Shown piece by piece: positions 50,709 to 59,611 of a DNA stretch of 64,000 nt (position 1 is its first letter; each line of letters starts with the position of its first letter). The position numbers and the translations under genes were made by a program. The notes beneath the pieces were generated by a model. The model saw only the letters and a list, made by a program, of their open reading frames with translations, did no database searches and had not been told where the DNA came from. Source of the DNA: an uncultured Clostridia bacterium (GTDB lineage Bacteria > Bacillota > Clostridia > Oscillospirales > CAG-382); the NCBI GenBank assembly GCA_947628695.1, contig CANRAV010000001.1, positions 62,001 to 126,000 of the forward strand, in the 5' to 3' direction.

Positions 50709-50972
50709 ATGAGATACAGCTATAAGACAAGCGGGGTTTGCTCGCAGGAGATTTCTTTTGACATGGACGAGAAGGGCACCGTTACCAACGTCGGCTTTGT
50801 CGGCGGCTGCAACGGCAACCTTAAGGCGATATCCCGCATAGTGGACGGGATGAATTACAAGGACATCATTGCGCGTACTAAGGGCAACACCTGCGGTCCG
50901 CGTCCCACGTCCTGTGCCGATCAGTTTTCAAAGGCTTTGGAGGCAGCTGCCGAAAAGGCGGGCATAGCATGA
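50709..50972 (+). CDS. TSCPD-domain protein
   Basis: An 87-residue protein with the pattern YKTSGVCSQEISFD, GFVGGCNGNLKAISRIVDGM and GNTCGPRPTSCADQFSKAL. The last motif (CGPRPTSCADQ) is the TSCPD signature that also occurs at the C-terminus of some B12-dependent ribonucleotide reductases; stand-alone members have no proven function and carry conserved cysteines suited to metal or redox work. TAGGAGGAAACGGC precedes the ATG. Its stop overlaps the next gene start (ATGA). Confidence 0.88.
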   Translation: MRYSYKTSGVCSQEISFDMDEKGTVTNVGFVGGCNGNLKAISRIVDGMNYKDIIARTKGNTCGPRPTSCADQFSKALEAAAEKAGIA

Positions 50973-51673
50973 CCTTTTCTTTCACGCTGAGGCTTTGCGG
51001 TGCGGAGACGGTCAGGCGCTATGCGGACGCCGCAAAGGCGCTTTACGCCGAGTTTGAGGAATATATGGAAAGCGTAAAGCGGCGCGACCCCGCCGCGGCA
51101 AGCTATGCGCAGATTGCGCTGCTTTACTCCGGCGTGCACGCCGTTGCGGCGCACCGCGTGGCGCACGCGCTTTACGAAAAGGGGCATACCTTTGCGGCAC
51201 GCGCCGTTTCACAGCTTGCCAGGCACTTCACGGGGATAGAGATACACCCTGCGGCGAAGATAGGCAAGCGGCTGTTTATAGACCACGGCATGGGCGTTGT
51301 CATCGGCGAAACCGCCGAGATAGGCGACGACTGCACCATATACCAGGGGGCGACCCTCGGCGGCACCGGCAAGGACACGGGCAAGCGCCACCCGACGCTT
51401 GGCGACAACGTCATGGTCGGCGCGGGCGCGCGCGTTCTGGGTCCGTTCACCGTCGGCAGCGGGGCGAAGATCGCCTCCGGCGCCGTCGTGCTTTGCGAGG
51501 TGCCTGCGGGAACTACCGCAGTGGGCATTCCGGCAAAGCCCGTCAACAAAAGCGGGGACAGCGGCGGCAGCCTTGACCAGATACACATACCCGACCCCGT
51601 GAACCAAATGATAAGGGCGCTGGAGGCCCGTGTTTCGGAGCTTGAAAACCTTATAAAAACCAATGAAGGGTGA
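50969..51673 (+). CDS. cysE: Serine O-acetyltransferase
   Basis: Makes O-acetylserine for cysteine synthesis. The 234-residue protein has a helical N-terminal part and the left-handed beta-helix hexapeptide domain: GIEIHPAAKIGKRLFIDHGMGVVIGETAEIGDDC, IYQGATLGGTGKDTGKRHPTLGDNV, and GAGARVLGPFTVG. The catalytic His is in FIDHGMG and the HP pair in KRHPTLGD. The C-terminal 30 residues form a short coiled coil (MIRALEARVSELENLI), as in EpsC-type enzymes. No cysK is adjacent. Confidence 0.93.
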   Translation: MTFSFTLRLCGAETVRRYADAAKALYAEFEEYMESVKRRDPAAASYAQIALLYSGVHAVAAHRVAHALYEKGHTFAARAVSQLARHFTGIEIHPAAKIGKRLFIDHGMGVVIGETAEIGDDCTIYQGATLGGTGKDTGKRHPTLGDNVMVGAGARVLGPFTVGSGAKIASGAVVLCEVPAGTTAVGIPAKPVNKSGDSGGSLDQIHIPDPVNQMIRALEARVSELENLIKTNEG

Positions 51674-51678
51674 TTTTT

Positions 51679-53952
51679 ATGATATTTGACGGCGCAAAAT
51701 GGATAAGCAACGGCGTTAGGGAATACGTCGGCAGGGTGAAGGGCGTTCACGGCAACCCCGCGCCCTATTTCCGCAAGGATTTTACCGTCCGCAAGGGGCT
51801 TGTAAAGGCAACGCTTTACGCAACCGCAAAGGGCGTGTACGAGGCGTACATAAACGACACCTTCGCCTCCGACGAGCTTCTTACCCCCGGATTTACCAAT
51901 TACAACAAGGTCATACAGTATCAGAAATACGACGTTACCGACAAGCTGCGCAAGGGTAAGAACACCCTCGGCGCAGTGGTTGCGGAGGGATGGTACGCCG
52001 GCGAGCTTGCCTTTAAAAAGCAGCAGTACTTCGGCAGCTGGCCCGTGTGCCTGCTTATGAAGCTTGTGCTGGAGTACTCGGACGGAGAGACCGAGGAGAT
52101 TGTGACCGACGGCAGCTTTAAGACAAGCACCGGAAGGATCCTTGCAAGCAGCATACTTGACGGCGAGGTCGTTGACAACAGGAAGCCCGAAAGCTTCGAG
52201 ATGTTCACCTCCAAGGTCGACAGCGAGCGCTGGGACAACGCCACCGAGGAGGGCGACGACTTCTCTCTGCTTTCTCCGCAGACGGAGGAGCCGATAAGGT
52301 TCTTACACCGCCTCAAGGGCGTGCGTGTCGGCCATGACAAGGGCGATATATACGACTTCGGGCAGAACGCCGCAGGCGTGCTTTACTTAAACGTAAAGGC
52401 GGAGGAGGGCACGAAGATAACCCTTCGCCACGGCGAGATGCTTGACGGCGGGAAGCTTTACACCGCAAATCTGCGCCTTGCGCGGTGCGAGGACGTGTTT
52501 TACTGCCGCTCCGGCAAGCAGATTCTTACGCCGACCTTCACCTTCCACGGCTTCCGCTATGCCGAGGTTATAGTGGAAAACGGCAGCGCGAAGATCGAAG
52601 AGATATACCACAACGTCTGCCACAACGACCTTGCAAGGGCGGGCTTGTTTGACTGCTCGTCAGAGCTTGTGAACAAAATATACACCAACGCCCTTTGGAG
52701 CCAAAGGGGCAACTTCATCTCCGTACCGACGGACTGCCCGCAGAGGGACGAGCGCCTCGGCTGGACGGGCGACGCGCAGATCTTCTGCGTAAGCGCCATG
52801 TACAATGCGGACTGCAGGCGTTTCTTCGCCCGCTTCCTTCGCGACCTGCGCCTTGACCAGCGCGAGAACGGCGCCGTTCCCGACGTAAGCCCGGAGCTTT
52901 CCGGTCTTACCGGTGCCGGAACTGCCGCCTGGGGCGACGCAATATGTGTCATCCCCTACAACCACTACCTGTTCTACGGCGACAGGACGGTGCTTGAGGA
53001 CAACATAGACGCAATGAAAAAGTGGGTCGAATACCTCAGAACCCACAGTGAAAACCTCATAAGACCCGCAGAGGGCTATGGAGACTGGCTTTCCGTCGGC
53101 GAGGAGACGGACAAGTCGGTGCTTGCCACCGCGTACTTCGCGCGAAGCACCTATCTTACCGCAAAGTGTCTTGACTGGCTCGGCGGTGATAGCGCGTATT
53201 ACTACTTCCTGTTTGGGCAGATAAAGGACGCCTTCAACAAGCGCTTTACCGACGGGAACGGCGTTATAAAAAGCGACACGCAGACCTGCTATCTGCTTTC
53301 CCTCGCCTTTGGCCTTTGCGAGGACAGGGAAGCCTGCTTTACGCACCTGCTTCGCACGCTTGAAAGGCGCGGGAACCGCCTTACCACCGGCTTTGTCGGC
53401 GTAAGTCTGCTGCTTCCCGTGCTTTGCGACTTCGGGCGTGAGGACCTTGCCTACGGGCTTATACTTTCCACAGACTACCCGTCCTGGGGCTTTACCGTTA
53501 AGAACGGCGCGACCACTATATGGGAGCGCTGGAACAGCTACACGCCGGAGAACGGCTTCGGCGACGTGGGGATGAACTCGTTCAACCACTATTCTCTCGG
53601 CTCCTGCGTGCAGTGGATGTACTCCTACATGCTTGGCATAAGACCCGTGGAGAAGACGCCCGGCTTTGAAGAGGTCGTAATAAGGCCCGTAACAGACCCG
53701 CTTCACAGGATAACCTCCGCAAGCGGCTCTTACCAGGGCGAAAACGGCAGGATAGACGTGGAGTGGACGGACGAGGACGGCATTGTCACCCTCATTGTCG
53801 ACAAGCCTGCGGAAATGACCATGCACTTAGAGCTTGACGGAGACGTAATTTCCGTAGAGGTGGACGGGGAGTCCGCACCCATATCGATGCTTCCCGGTGC
53901 GGAAAGCGCCTGCGTTCGTTACAGGCCGCGTCACGGGGGTATAAGGATATGA
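51679..53952 (+). CDS. Alpha-L-rhamnosidase, glycoside hydrolase family 78
   Basis: A 757-residue enzyme that releases terminal L-rhamnose from glycosides. It begins with the N-terminal rhamnosidase beta domains (PAPYFRKDFTVRKG, YINDTFASDELLTPGFTNYNK), then the (alpha/alpha)6 catalytic domain with the GH78 signature CPQRDERLGWTGDAQIF near residues 353-369 and ATTIWERWNSYTPENGFGD near 612, where the catalytic acids lie. A C-terminal beta domain closes it. No signal peptide is seen, so it acts on imported substrates. ATG 51679 follows GAAGGGTG. The rha operon at 24655-29824 can use the product. Confidence 0.95.
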   Translation: MIFDGAKWISNGVREYVGRVKGVHGNPAPYFRKDFTVRKGLVKATLYATAKGVYEAYINDTFASDELLTPGFTNYNKVIQYQKYDVTDKLRKGKNTLGAVVAEGWYAGELAFKKQQYFGSWPVCLLMKLVLEYSDGETEEIVTDGSFKTSTGRILASSILDGEVVDNRKPESFEMFTSKVDSERWDNATEEGDDFSLLSPQTEEPIRFLHRLKGVRVGHDKGDIYDFGQNAAGVLYLNVKAEEGTKITLRHGEMLDGGKLYTANLRLARCEDVFYCRSGKQILTPTFTFHGFRYAEVIVENGSAKIEEIYHNVCHNDLARAGLFDCSSELVNKIYTNALWSQRGNFISVPTDCPQRDERLGWTGDAQIFCVSAMYNADCRRFFARFLRDLRLDQRENGAVPDVSPELSGLTGAGTAAWGDAICVIPYNHYLFYGDRTVLEDNIDAMKKWVEYLRTHSENLIRPAEGYGDWLSVGEETDKSVLATAYFARSTYLTAKCLDWLGGDSAYYYFLFGQIKDAFNKRFTDGNGVIKSDTQTCYLLSLAFGLCEDREACFTHLLRTLERRGNRLTTGFVGVSLLLPVLCDFGREDLAYGLILSTDYPSWGFTVKNGATTIWERWNSYTPENGFGDVGMNSFNHYSLGSCVQWMYSYMLGIRPVEKTPGFEEVVIRPVTDPLHRITSASGSYQGENGRIDVEWTDEDGIVTLIVDKPAEMTMHLELDGDVISVEVDGESAPISMLPGAESACVRYRPRHGGIRI

Positions 53953-54818
53953 AATACATAGTGATGGACATAGGCGGCACTTTTATAAAGCACGCCGTCA
54001 TGGACGAAAGCTTTAAAGAGTATGACGCGGGCACCGTCCCCACGGAAAAAGAGTCGCAGCCTTTTCTTGACCAGCTTGTTTCGGTCATAAAGGGGCACGG
54101 CGAGGGATACGGCGGCGTCGCCATATCCATGGCGGGCTTTATTAACCCCGTCACCGGCGAAAATACCGACTACGGCTGCAGCGAGAGGTTTGTTAAGTAC
54201 AACCTCAAGGAAAAGCTCCGTGAGCTTACCGGTTACCGCATATCCGTGGAGAACGACAGCAACTGCGCAGCTCTGGCGGAGCTTAGATTCGGCGCCGCAA
54301 GGGGCTGCAAAACGGCGGTGACGATGACCGTCGGCACCGGCATAGGCGGCGCTTTGATAGTGGACGGCAGGCTTTACCGCGGCAAAAGCTTTAAGGCGGG
54401 GGAGTTTGGCTTTGCGCTCAGCTCCTATACGCTTGAAGGCGGGCGGATAGTGCCGCACTACGCGAAGGCGACAAGCGCGCTTGTAGAGCGCTGCTCTGCT
54501 GCCCTCGGCAAAACCGTTGACGGTATCTATGTGTTCGAGCATTTGGACGACGACCCCCGCATAAAAGAGATATACGACGCGTGGCTTGCGGACATAGCCG
54601 TTTGCGTGGGCAACGTCTGCGCAGCAGTTGACCCGGAGAAGTTCCTTGTCGGCGGCGCCGTCAGCACGCAGAAGCGGTTTATGGACGACCTGCGGGCGGC
54701 CGTATACGCCGGCTTTGACCAATTGGAGAACTACACGTCGATAGAGCCCTGCTCTATGGGCAACAACGCCGGCAAGGTCGGCGCTTTGATGATATTCTTT
54801 GACAATTACGGAAAATAA
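53949..54818 (+). CDS. ROK-family sugar kinase (beta-glucoside kinase-like)
   Basis: A 289-residue ROK protein with the ATP site VMDIGGTFIKHAVMD, VAISMAGFINPVTG, VENDSNCAALAELRFGAARG and VGTGIGGALIVDGRLYRG. The zinc-binding CxCGxxGCxE loop of glucokinase-type ROK proteins is absent, as in BglK-type kinases that phosphorylate cellobiose or other beta-glucosides. The ATG overlaps the rhamnosidase stop (ATGA-type overlap), and a GH4 phospho-glycosidase follows, which supports beta-glucoside phosphorylation as its job. Exact substrate is inferred. Confidence 0.85.
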   Translation: MKYIVMDIGGTFIKHAVMDESFKEYDAGTVPTEKESQPFLDQLVSVIKGHGEGYGGVAISMAGFINPVTGENTDYGCSERFVKYNLKEKLRELTGYRISVENDSNCAALAELRFGAARGCKTAVTMTVGTGIGGALIVDGRLYRGKSFKAGEFGFALSSYTLEGGRIVPHYAKATSALVERCSAALGKTVDGIYVFEHLDDDPRIKEIYDAWLADIAVCVGNVCAAVDPEKFLVGGAVSTQKRFMDDLRAAVYAGFDQLENYTSIEPCSMGNNAGKVGALMIFFDNYGK

Positions 54819-54849
54819 GCTTTATTTAAAACAAGAAGGGATGGTTTGA

Positions 54850-56202
54850 ATGGGTGTAAAAATTGTTACTATAGGCGGAGGCTCCTCCTACACGCCGGAG
54901 CTTGTAGAGGGCTTTATAAAGCGCTATGACCGTCTGCCCGTGGACGAGCTTTGGCTTGTCGACATTGAGGAAGGCAAGGAGAAGATGCGCATAGTGGCGG
55001 AGCTTGCCAAAAGGCAGATTGCAAAGGCAGGGCTTCCCATGAAGCTTTACACCACGCTTGACAGGCGCGAGGCACTTAAGGGTGCGGACTTTGTTACAAC
55101 GCAGATGCGCGTGGGGCTTCTTGACGCGCGCATAAAGGACGAGCGCATCCCCCTAAGCCACGGCATTTTAGGGCAGGAGACCAACGGCGCGGGCGGCCTT
55201 TTCAAGGGGCTGCGCACCATACCCGTGATACTTGACATCTGCCGCGATATAGAGGAGCTTTGCCCCAACGCCTGGCTTATCAACTTCACAAACCCCGCCG
55301 GCATGGTTACGGAGGCGATAAACCGCTATGGCGTTCACAAAAAGGCAATTGGCCTTTGCAACGTGCCTATAAACATGCATATGAGCATTGCGGAGATACT
55401 TAAAAAGCCGCTTGACGAGGTGGAGGTTCACTTCGGCGGCCTTAACCACATGGTTTACGCCACGAAGGTGCTTGTCGACGGTGTCGACAAGACGGCGGAG
55501 GTTTTGGATCAGTGGAGCACCATGAGCATGAACAACATCAAGGGCATAAGCTGGAACAAGGGCTTTGTAGAGGCGCTTGGCGTCATCCCCTGCCCGTATC
55601 ACCGCTATTTCTACATGGCGAAGGAAAACCTTGAAGAGGCTATAGAAAAGTTCGAGCACCACGGTACCCGTGCGGAGACCGTTAAGCAGGTAGAGCACGA
55701 TCTGTTTGAGCTTTACAAGGACCCCAACCTGGACGAAAAGCCGGCGCTGCTTTCCAAGCGCGGGGGCGCTTACTACAGCGACGCTGCCTGCAACCTGATA
55801 TGCTCCATATACAGCGACAGGGGCGACCTTCAGGTGGTGAACACCGTCAACCGCAGCCGCGCTGTGGAGAACCTGCGCGAGGACGAGGTGGTCGAGGTAA
55901 GCTGCCGCATAACCAAGGACGGACCCGTCCCGATAAAGATAGGCGAGCTGCCCAAGGCCGCAAACGGGCTTGTTCAGCAGATAAAGTCCTTCGAGATAGC
56001 CGCGATAGAGGCGGCCGTAAGCGGCGACTACAACAAGGCGCTGCTTGCCATGATGATAAACCCGCTTGTCTCTTCGCAGAAGTACGGCGTTCCCGTGCTG
56101 GAGGAGCTGCTTTGGGCACACCGCAAGTACCTGCCGCAGTTTGAGGGCTGGTACAAGGCAAAGGAGGCCGAAAAGGCAGCAGAAGGCGGCAAGAATGAGT
56201 GA
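54850..56202 (+). CDS. Glycoside hydrolase family 4, 6-phospho-beta-glucosidase-like
   Basis: A 450-residue NAD+ and Mn2+ dependent enzyme. The dinucleotide fold starts VKIVTIGGGSSYTPELVEGFIKRY; other blocks are QMRVGLLDARIKDERIPLSHG, NFTNPAGMVTEAINRYG and the metal-site IGLCNVPINMH with the Cys and HFGGLNHMVY with the His. Homologues hydrolyse 6-phospho-beta-glucosides by an oxidation-elimination mechanism. It lies 31 bases after the ROK kinase, which would supply phosphorylated substrate. AAGAAGGGATGG precedes the ATG. Confidence 0.92.
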   Translation: MGVKIVTIGGGSSYTPELVEGFIKRYDRLPVDELWLVDIEEGKEKMRIVAELAKRQIAKAGLPMKLYTTLDRREALKGADFVTTQMRVGLLDARIKDERIPLSHGILGQETNGAGGLFKGLRTIPVILDICRDIEELCPNAWLINFTNPAGMVTEAINRYGVHKKAIGLCNVPINMHMSIAEILKKPLDEVEVHFGGLNHMVYATKVLVDGVDKTAEVLDQWSTMSMNNIKGISWNKGFVEALGVIPCPYHRYFYMAKENLEEAIEKFEHHGTRAETVKQVEHDLFELYKDPNLDEKPALLSKRGGAYYSDAACNLICSIYSDRGDLQVVNTVNRSRAVENLREDEVVEVSCRITKDGPVPIKIGELPKAANGLVQQIKSFEIAAIEAAVSGDYNKALLAMMINPLVSSQKYGVPVLEELLWAHRKYLPQFEGWYKAKEAEKAAEGGKNE

Positions 56203-57439
56203 GATAAGGGACATAAACCTTCGCGAAAGCGGGGAAATGAAGATAAGCTGGGTAGAGGACAACATGCCGCTGCTTCGCTCCATAAAGGCGGAGTTTGAGC
56301 GCGACAAGCCCTTTGCCGGCCTTCGCGTGGCGCTTTCCATACACTTGGAGGCGAAGACGGCGTACCTTTGCCGCGTCCTCGCCGCAGGCGGCGCGGAGAT
56401 GTACGTGACGGGCAGCAACCCGCTTTCCACGCAGGACGACGTTGCGGCGGCGCTTGCCGCCGGCGGGCTTAACGTCTTCGCTTGGCACGGCGCCACGGAG
56501 GCGGAGTACAAGGCGCACATAAGGCGCGTGGTGGAAGCAGGCCCGAACATTATTATCGACGACGGCGGCGACCTTGTGAACCTGATTCACAACGAATACC
56601 CGGATTTGATCCCAGCTGTTCTCGGCGGCTGCGAGGAGACGACCACCGGCATAATAAGGCTTAAATCCATGGCAAAAGCGGGGCTTTTGAAGTTCCCGAT
56701 GGTGCTTGTCAACAACGCAAACTGCAAGTACCTGTTTGACAACCGCTACGGCACCGGCCAGTCGGTTTGGGACGGCATAAACCGCACCACAAACCTCATT
56801 GTCGCCGGCAAGAACGTCGTTGTCGCCGGGTACGGCTGGTGCGGTAAGGGCGTTGCAAAGCGCGCTGCGGGGCTTGGCGCCTCTGTCATTGTGACGGAGG
56901 TCGACCCGATAAAGGCCATAGAGGCCGTTATGGACGGCTTTAAGGTGATGAAAATGCGCGACGCTGCCGCGATTGGCGACTTCTTCGTGACCGTCACGGG
57001 CTGCAGCGGCGTTATAAGCGAGGGCGACTTCCTCGCAATGAAGGACGGCGCCGTCCTTTGCAATGCGGGGCACTTCAACGTGGAGGTCGACATGGCCTGC
57101 CTTGAAAGAATTGCCGTTTCCGTAAAGCCACGCCGTGCCAACATAAACGGCTACACCCTTCAAAACGGCAGGACGCTTAACGTGATAGCGGAGGGGCGGC
57201 TTGTGAACCTCGCCGCAGGCGACGGACACCCGGCGGAAATTATGGACATGAGCTTTGCCATTCAGGCGCTTTCCGCGCGCTTTATTGCAGAAAACGCCGG
57301 CAGTCTTGCGCCCGGTACGGTGGACGTGCCGGAGGCTATTGACAAGCGCGTTGCCGCCATGAAGCTTGCCGCCTGGGGCGTTCAGATTGACAAGCTTACA
57401 GCGGAGCAGGAGAAGTACCTGAACAGTTGGAACCTATAA
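56195..57439 (+). CDS. ahcY: Adenosylhomocysteinase
   Basis: Hydrolyses S-adenosylhomocysteine to adenosine and homocysteine, recycling the methyl cycle. The 414-residue NAD-dependent enzyme shows LRVALSIHLEAKTAYLCRVL, GSNPLSTQDDVAAAL, GGCEETTTGIIRL, NRYGTGQSVWDGINRTT, VAGYGWCGKGVAKRAAGLGA and CNAGHFNVEVDM. It is of the shorter type lacking the 40-residue insert. The ATG at 56195 overlaps the GH4 stop by 8 bases, placing it oddly in a sugar operon. A terminator follows at 57508. Confidence 0.95.
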   Translation: MSEIRDINLRESGEMKISWVEDNMPLLRSIKAEFERDKPFAGLRVALSIHLEAKTAYLCRVLAAGGAEMYVTGSNPLSTQDDVAAALAAGGLNVFAWHGATEAEYKAHIRRVVEAGPNIIIDDGGDLVNLIHNEYPDLIPAVLGGCEETTTGIIRLKSMAKAGLLKFPMVLVNNANCKYLFDNRYGTGQSVWDGINRTTNLIVAGKNVVVAGYGWCGKGVAKRAAGLGASVIVTEVDPIKAIEAVMDGFKVMKMRDAAAIGDFFVTVTGCSGVISEGDFLAMKDGAVLCNAGHFNVEVDMACLERIAVSVKPRRANINGYTLQNGRTLNVIAEGRLVNLAAGDGHPAEIMDMSFAIQALSARFIAENAGSLAPGTVDVPEAIDKRVAAMKLAAWGVQIDKLTAEQEKYLNSWNL

Positions 57440-57457
57440 GTTCAGAGTGGAGTTGAA

Positions 57458-57545
57458 AGCTTCGCTTTAAGTGAATAGGTAATAGTGAAGAGTGAAGAAG
57501 TGCGGAAGAAAAAGCTACGCTTTTTCGATTATGTATATAATGCAC
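57458..57545. repeat. Dispersed repeat after ahcY, second copy of 11735-11812
   Basis: Shares GAAAGCTTCGCTT, AATAGGTAATAGTGAAGAGTGAAG-type words (split here), AAGTGCGG and the hairpin GAAAAAGC-tac-GCTTTTTC with the region after 11693. Both copies sit just past the stop codon of a plus-strand gene. Copies differ at about one base in ten plus a short insertion. Confidence 0.65.
57508..57530 (+). terminator. Probable terminator after ahcY
   Basis: An 8-bp stem GAAAAAGC/GCTTTTTC with a 3-base loop; the descending arm supplies the T run. Same hairpin as at 11778. Confidence 0.6.
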
Positions 57546-57572
57546 TATCTAAACATTGCCTTGCGTCGGCGC

Positions 57573-57652
57573 AGCATACGTGCGAACAGCCTATAAATGG
57601 CATTGGCGTAACCTGCGTTGCCAAATTGGGATCCAAAGGGCAATGCCCTTTG
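57573..57652. repeat. Fragment of a foldback element right arm
   Basis: Contains CATACGTGCGAACAGCCTA, TGCGTTGCCAAATTGGGATC and the hairpin CAAAGGG-caat-CCCTTTG-like stem (57633-57651), matching 21590-21660 and 41270-41340. The other two hairpins of the arm are missing. Confidence 0.7.
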
Positions 57653-57686
57653 AAAAATTTAAATAAAAAAACGGAGGAAAATGCAA

Positions 57687-59054
57687 ATGAAAAAACTATT
57701 AAGCTTGCTTCTTTCGGTATTGACGGTTATGTCCTGCATGACCTTCTTAGCCGTAGGGGCTGCAGCAGAAGACGGGGCAGAGGAGGATTCGGAAAAAGTG
57801 ACCTATGACCTTGGAACGCTTACTGTAGTTAAGCTTAACGGCCTTTGGACGGAGCCTTCCACCAACGCGCTTGCGGTGTTCACCCCCGGGCAGAGCATGA
57901 ACGGCAAGTACTGGACAAAGCTTTACGCAAGGCTTGACAAGGCAACCGGCGACTACGTGGTAGAAGAGAAGATCGGCTGCCACCGCGACTATCCGAAGGT
58001 AGTCGAGAATGACTGCATAGGCATCATGATGAACTATGCTCCGCTTTCCACCGTCGGCCAGAGCATGGCGATAGCCAACTGGAAGATCATCGACCGCATA
58101 AAGGTCGGCGACAGGCTTACATTAAGCGGCATAGACGTTACGTTCAGGAGCATAAAGGTAAGCGGTACCTTCGGTCAGGCCGACTTCAAGTCGGAGGCGA
58201 CGATAAAGGTCACCGCAGTGCGCGACAAGAACCCGACCAAGACCGCATACACCGACAAGACCATCGTTGCCATGGGCGACAGCGTTACCGTCGGCGGCGG
58301 CTGGACCTTTGACCTTGGCGACGCCATAGGTGCGGACATCATCAACAGCGGCTTCGGCGGCGACACTGCTGACGCTTCTCTTGCCGCTCGCTACAACACC
58401 TATGTTGCGGCATACAACCCGGATGTGGTTATAGTTTCCTTCGGCATCAACGACGCCGGCTCTTCCTACGCCTACTCCGACCTTGAGGGCGCTATGGACA
58501 AGTACGAGAAGGCGCTTAGGGACATATACGCAAGGAACCTCGCCATCGGCGCAAGGACCGTGTTCCAAACCCCGAACAACGTTAAGATTCAGTTCTGGGA
58601 GGAGCGCGCACCTAAGGGCACCTATGACGAGTACGGCGGATTCCAGGGCTACCTCGACACGTTCATCGAAAGGATGAGGGTCGTTGCAAGGGACACCGGC
58701 AGCCCGCTTATAGACCTCTATACCGCTTGGAAGGATGCAGGCTACGGCGGCTGGGACGGCGTCAACATGCTTGACAACAGCCATCCGAACGAGGTCGGCT
58801 ATGACCTTAACCTCTCCGTAATGATCCCCATGTGGAAGGAAAATCCCGAGCTTATGCTTGGCGAATTTGACGTTGCGGGCGACATAAACGTTGACGGCAA
58901 GTGCAACAGCATTGACGCCGTTTACGCGCTGCAGTGCGACGCGGGATTCGCAACCGCAGCAGACAGGTTCCTGGCACGTGCCGACATGAACGGCGACGGC
59001 GTTACCGATAACCTCGACGCGGCCGCTATACTTAAGGTGGACGCGGGGCTTTAA
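57687..59054 (+). CDS. Secreted SGNH/GDSL hydrolase with C-terminal dockerin
   Basis: A 455-residue protein with a signal peptide (MKKLLSLLLSVLTVMSCMTFLAVGAAAED). A beta-rich region of about 150 residues precedes the SGNH esterase domain: block I VAMGDSVTVGG with nucleophile Ser near 197, block II GFGGDTA, block III SFGINDAG and block V NSHPNEVGYD with the catalytic Asp/His-type residues. The last 60 residues are a dockerin (DINVDGKCNSIDAVYAL and DMNGDGVTDNLDAAAIL). It probably removes acetyl or other esters from plant polysaccharide while attached to a scaffold. ATG 57687 is 9 bases after GGAGG, better placed than 57681. Confidence 0.88.
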   Translation: MKKLLSLLLSVLTVMSCMTFLAVGAAAEDGAEEDSEKVTYDLGTLTVVKLNGLWTEPSTNALAVFTPGQSMNGKYWTKLYARLDKATGDYVVEEKIGCHRDYPKVVENDCIGIMMNYAPLSTVGQSMAIANWKIIDRIKVGDRLTLSGIDVTFRSIKVSGTFGQADFKSEATIKVTAVRDKNPTKTAYTDKTIVAMGDSVTVGGGWTFDLGDAIGADIINSGFGGDTADASLAARYNTYVAAYNPDVVIVSFGINDAGSSYAYSDLEGAMDKYEKALRDIYARNLAIGARTVFQTPNNVKIQFWEERAPKGTYDEYGGFQGYLDTFIERMRVVARDTGSPLIDLYTAWKDAGYGGWDGVNMLDNSHPNEVGYDLNLSVMIPMWKENPELMLGEFDVAGDINVDGKCNSIDAVYALQCDAGFATAADRFLARADMNGDGVTDNLDAAAILKVDAGL

Positions 59055-59101
59055 TATTCCCCACCACTCACTTCGTTCGCGGCGGGGACCCCGATGAAAT
59101 T

Positions 59102-59478
59102 CCCCCAAAAATCTGACGATTTTCGGGGGTGCCCCCAGTTTTAATCCCCAAAAAGCCTTACGGCTTTTCGGGGACCCCGGTTAAGACTAAAAGGTTGGCT
59201 CTTGAGAAAGCACGGCTTTCTCAAGAGCCTTCAGTTTATTATAGATTCCCGTTCACTCGCGCCTGCGGTGTTTCCCCCAAAAATCTTACGATTTTCGGGG
59301 GTACCCCCGATTTAGCTAATAGGTTGATAATTGAGAAAGCGCGGCTTTCTCAATTATCCTCAGTCATTATAGATTCCCGTTCACTCGCGTCTCGCGCCTT
59401 ATTCCCTCCTACGTCGGGAACAAGGCACTCGCGGGAATCCAAGGAGAATTTTCCGCAGTACATGCCTGCGGAAAATTC
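59102..59478. repeat. Array of long perfect hairpins in two tandem units
   Basis: Five stem-loops follow one another: CCCCCAAAAATC-type (59102-59129), CCCCAAAAAGCC-type (59146-59173), a perfect 15-bp stem starting GGCTCTTGAGAAAGC (59197-59229), CCCCCAAAAATC-type again (59274-59301), and a perfect 15-bp stem starting GATAATTGAGAAAGC (59326-59358). After each 15-bp stem comes ATTATAGATTCCCGTTCACT. A last 13-bp stem GAATTTTCCGCAG/CTGCGGAAAATTC lies at 59446-59478. No gene is credible between 59055 and 59680. Confidence 0.8.
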
Positions 59479-59576
59479 GAGTTTGATTGTATGCTCGCTG
59501 AAGCTCGCGGTTTTGGGGCGGCTGTGCCGCTGCTCGCTTCGCTCGCGGTTTGGATGGAGAATTTTTGTTAAAATGC

Positions 59577-59605
59577 TTGACAAATTCTATTGTTAGGTAT
59601 ATAAT
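59577..59605 (+). promoter_or_regulatory. Promoter of the antisense (antitoxin) RNA
   Basis: TTGACA (59577-59582) and TATAAT (59600-59605) are perfect with a 17-base spacer, but no protein-coding gene follows on this strand. Confidence 0.85.
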
Positions 59606-59611
59606 GCAAAT

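Noticed and set aside
59102-59478. CRISPR array
   Set aside because: The repeats are few, long, each self-complementary and not separated by uniform unique spacers; no cas gene is present.
59129-59596. 155-codon open frame through the hairpin array
   Set aside because: It is formed by repeated palindromes, lacks a ribosome binding site and known motifs, and its composition follows the hairpin sequence.
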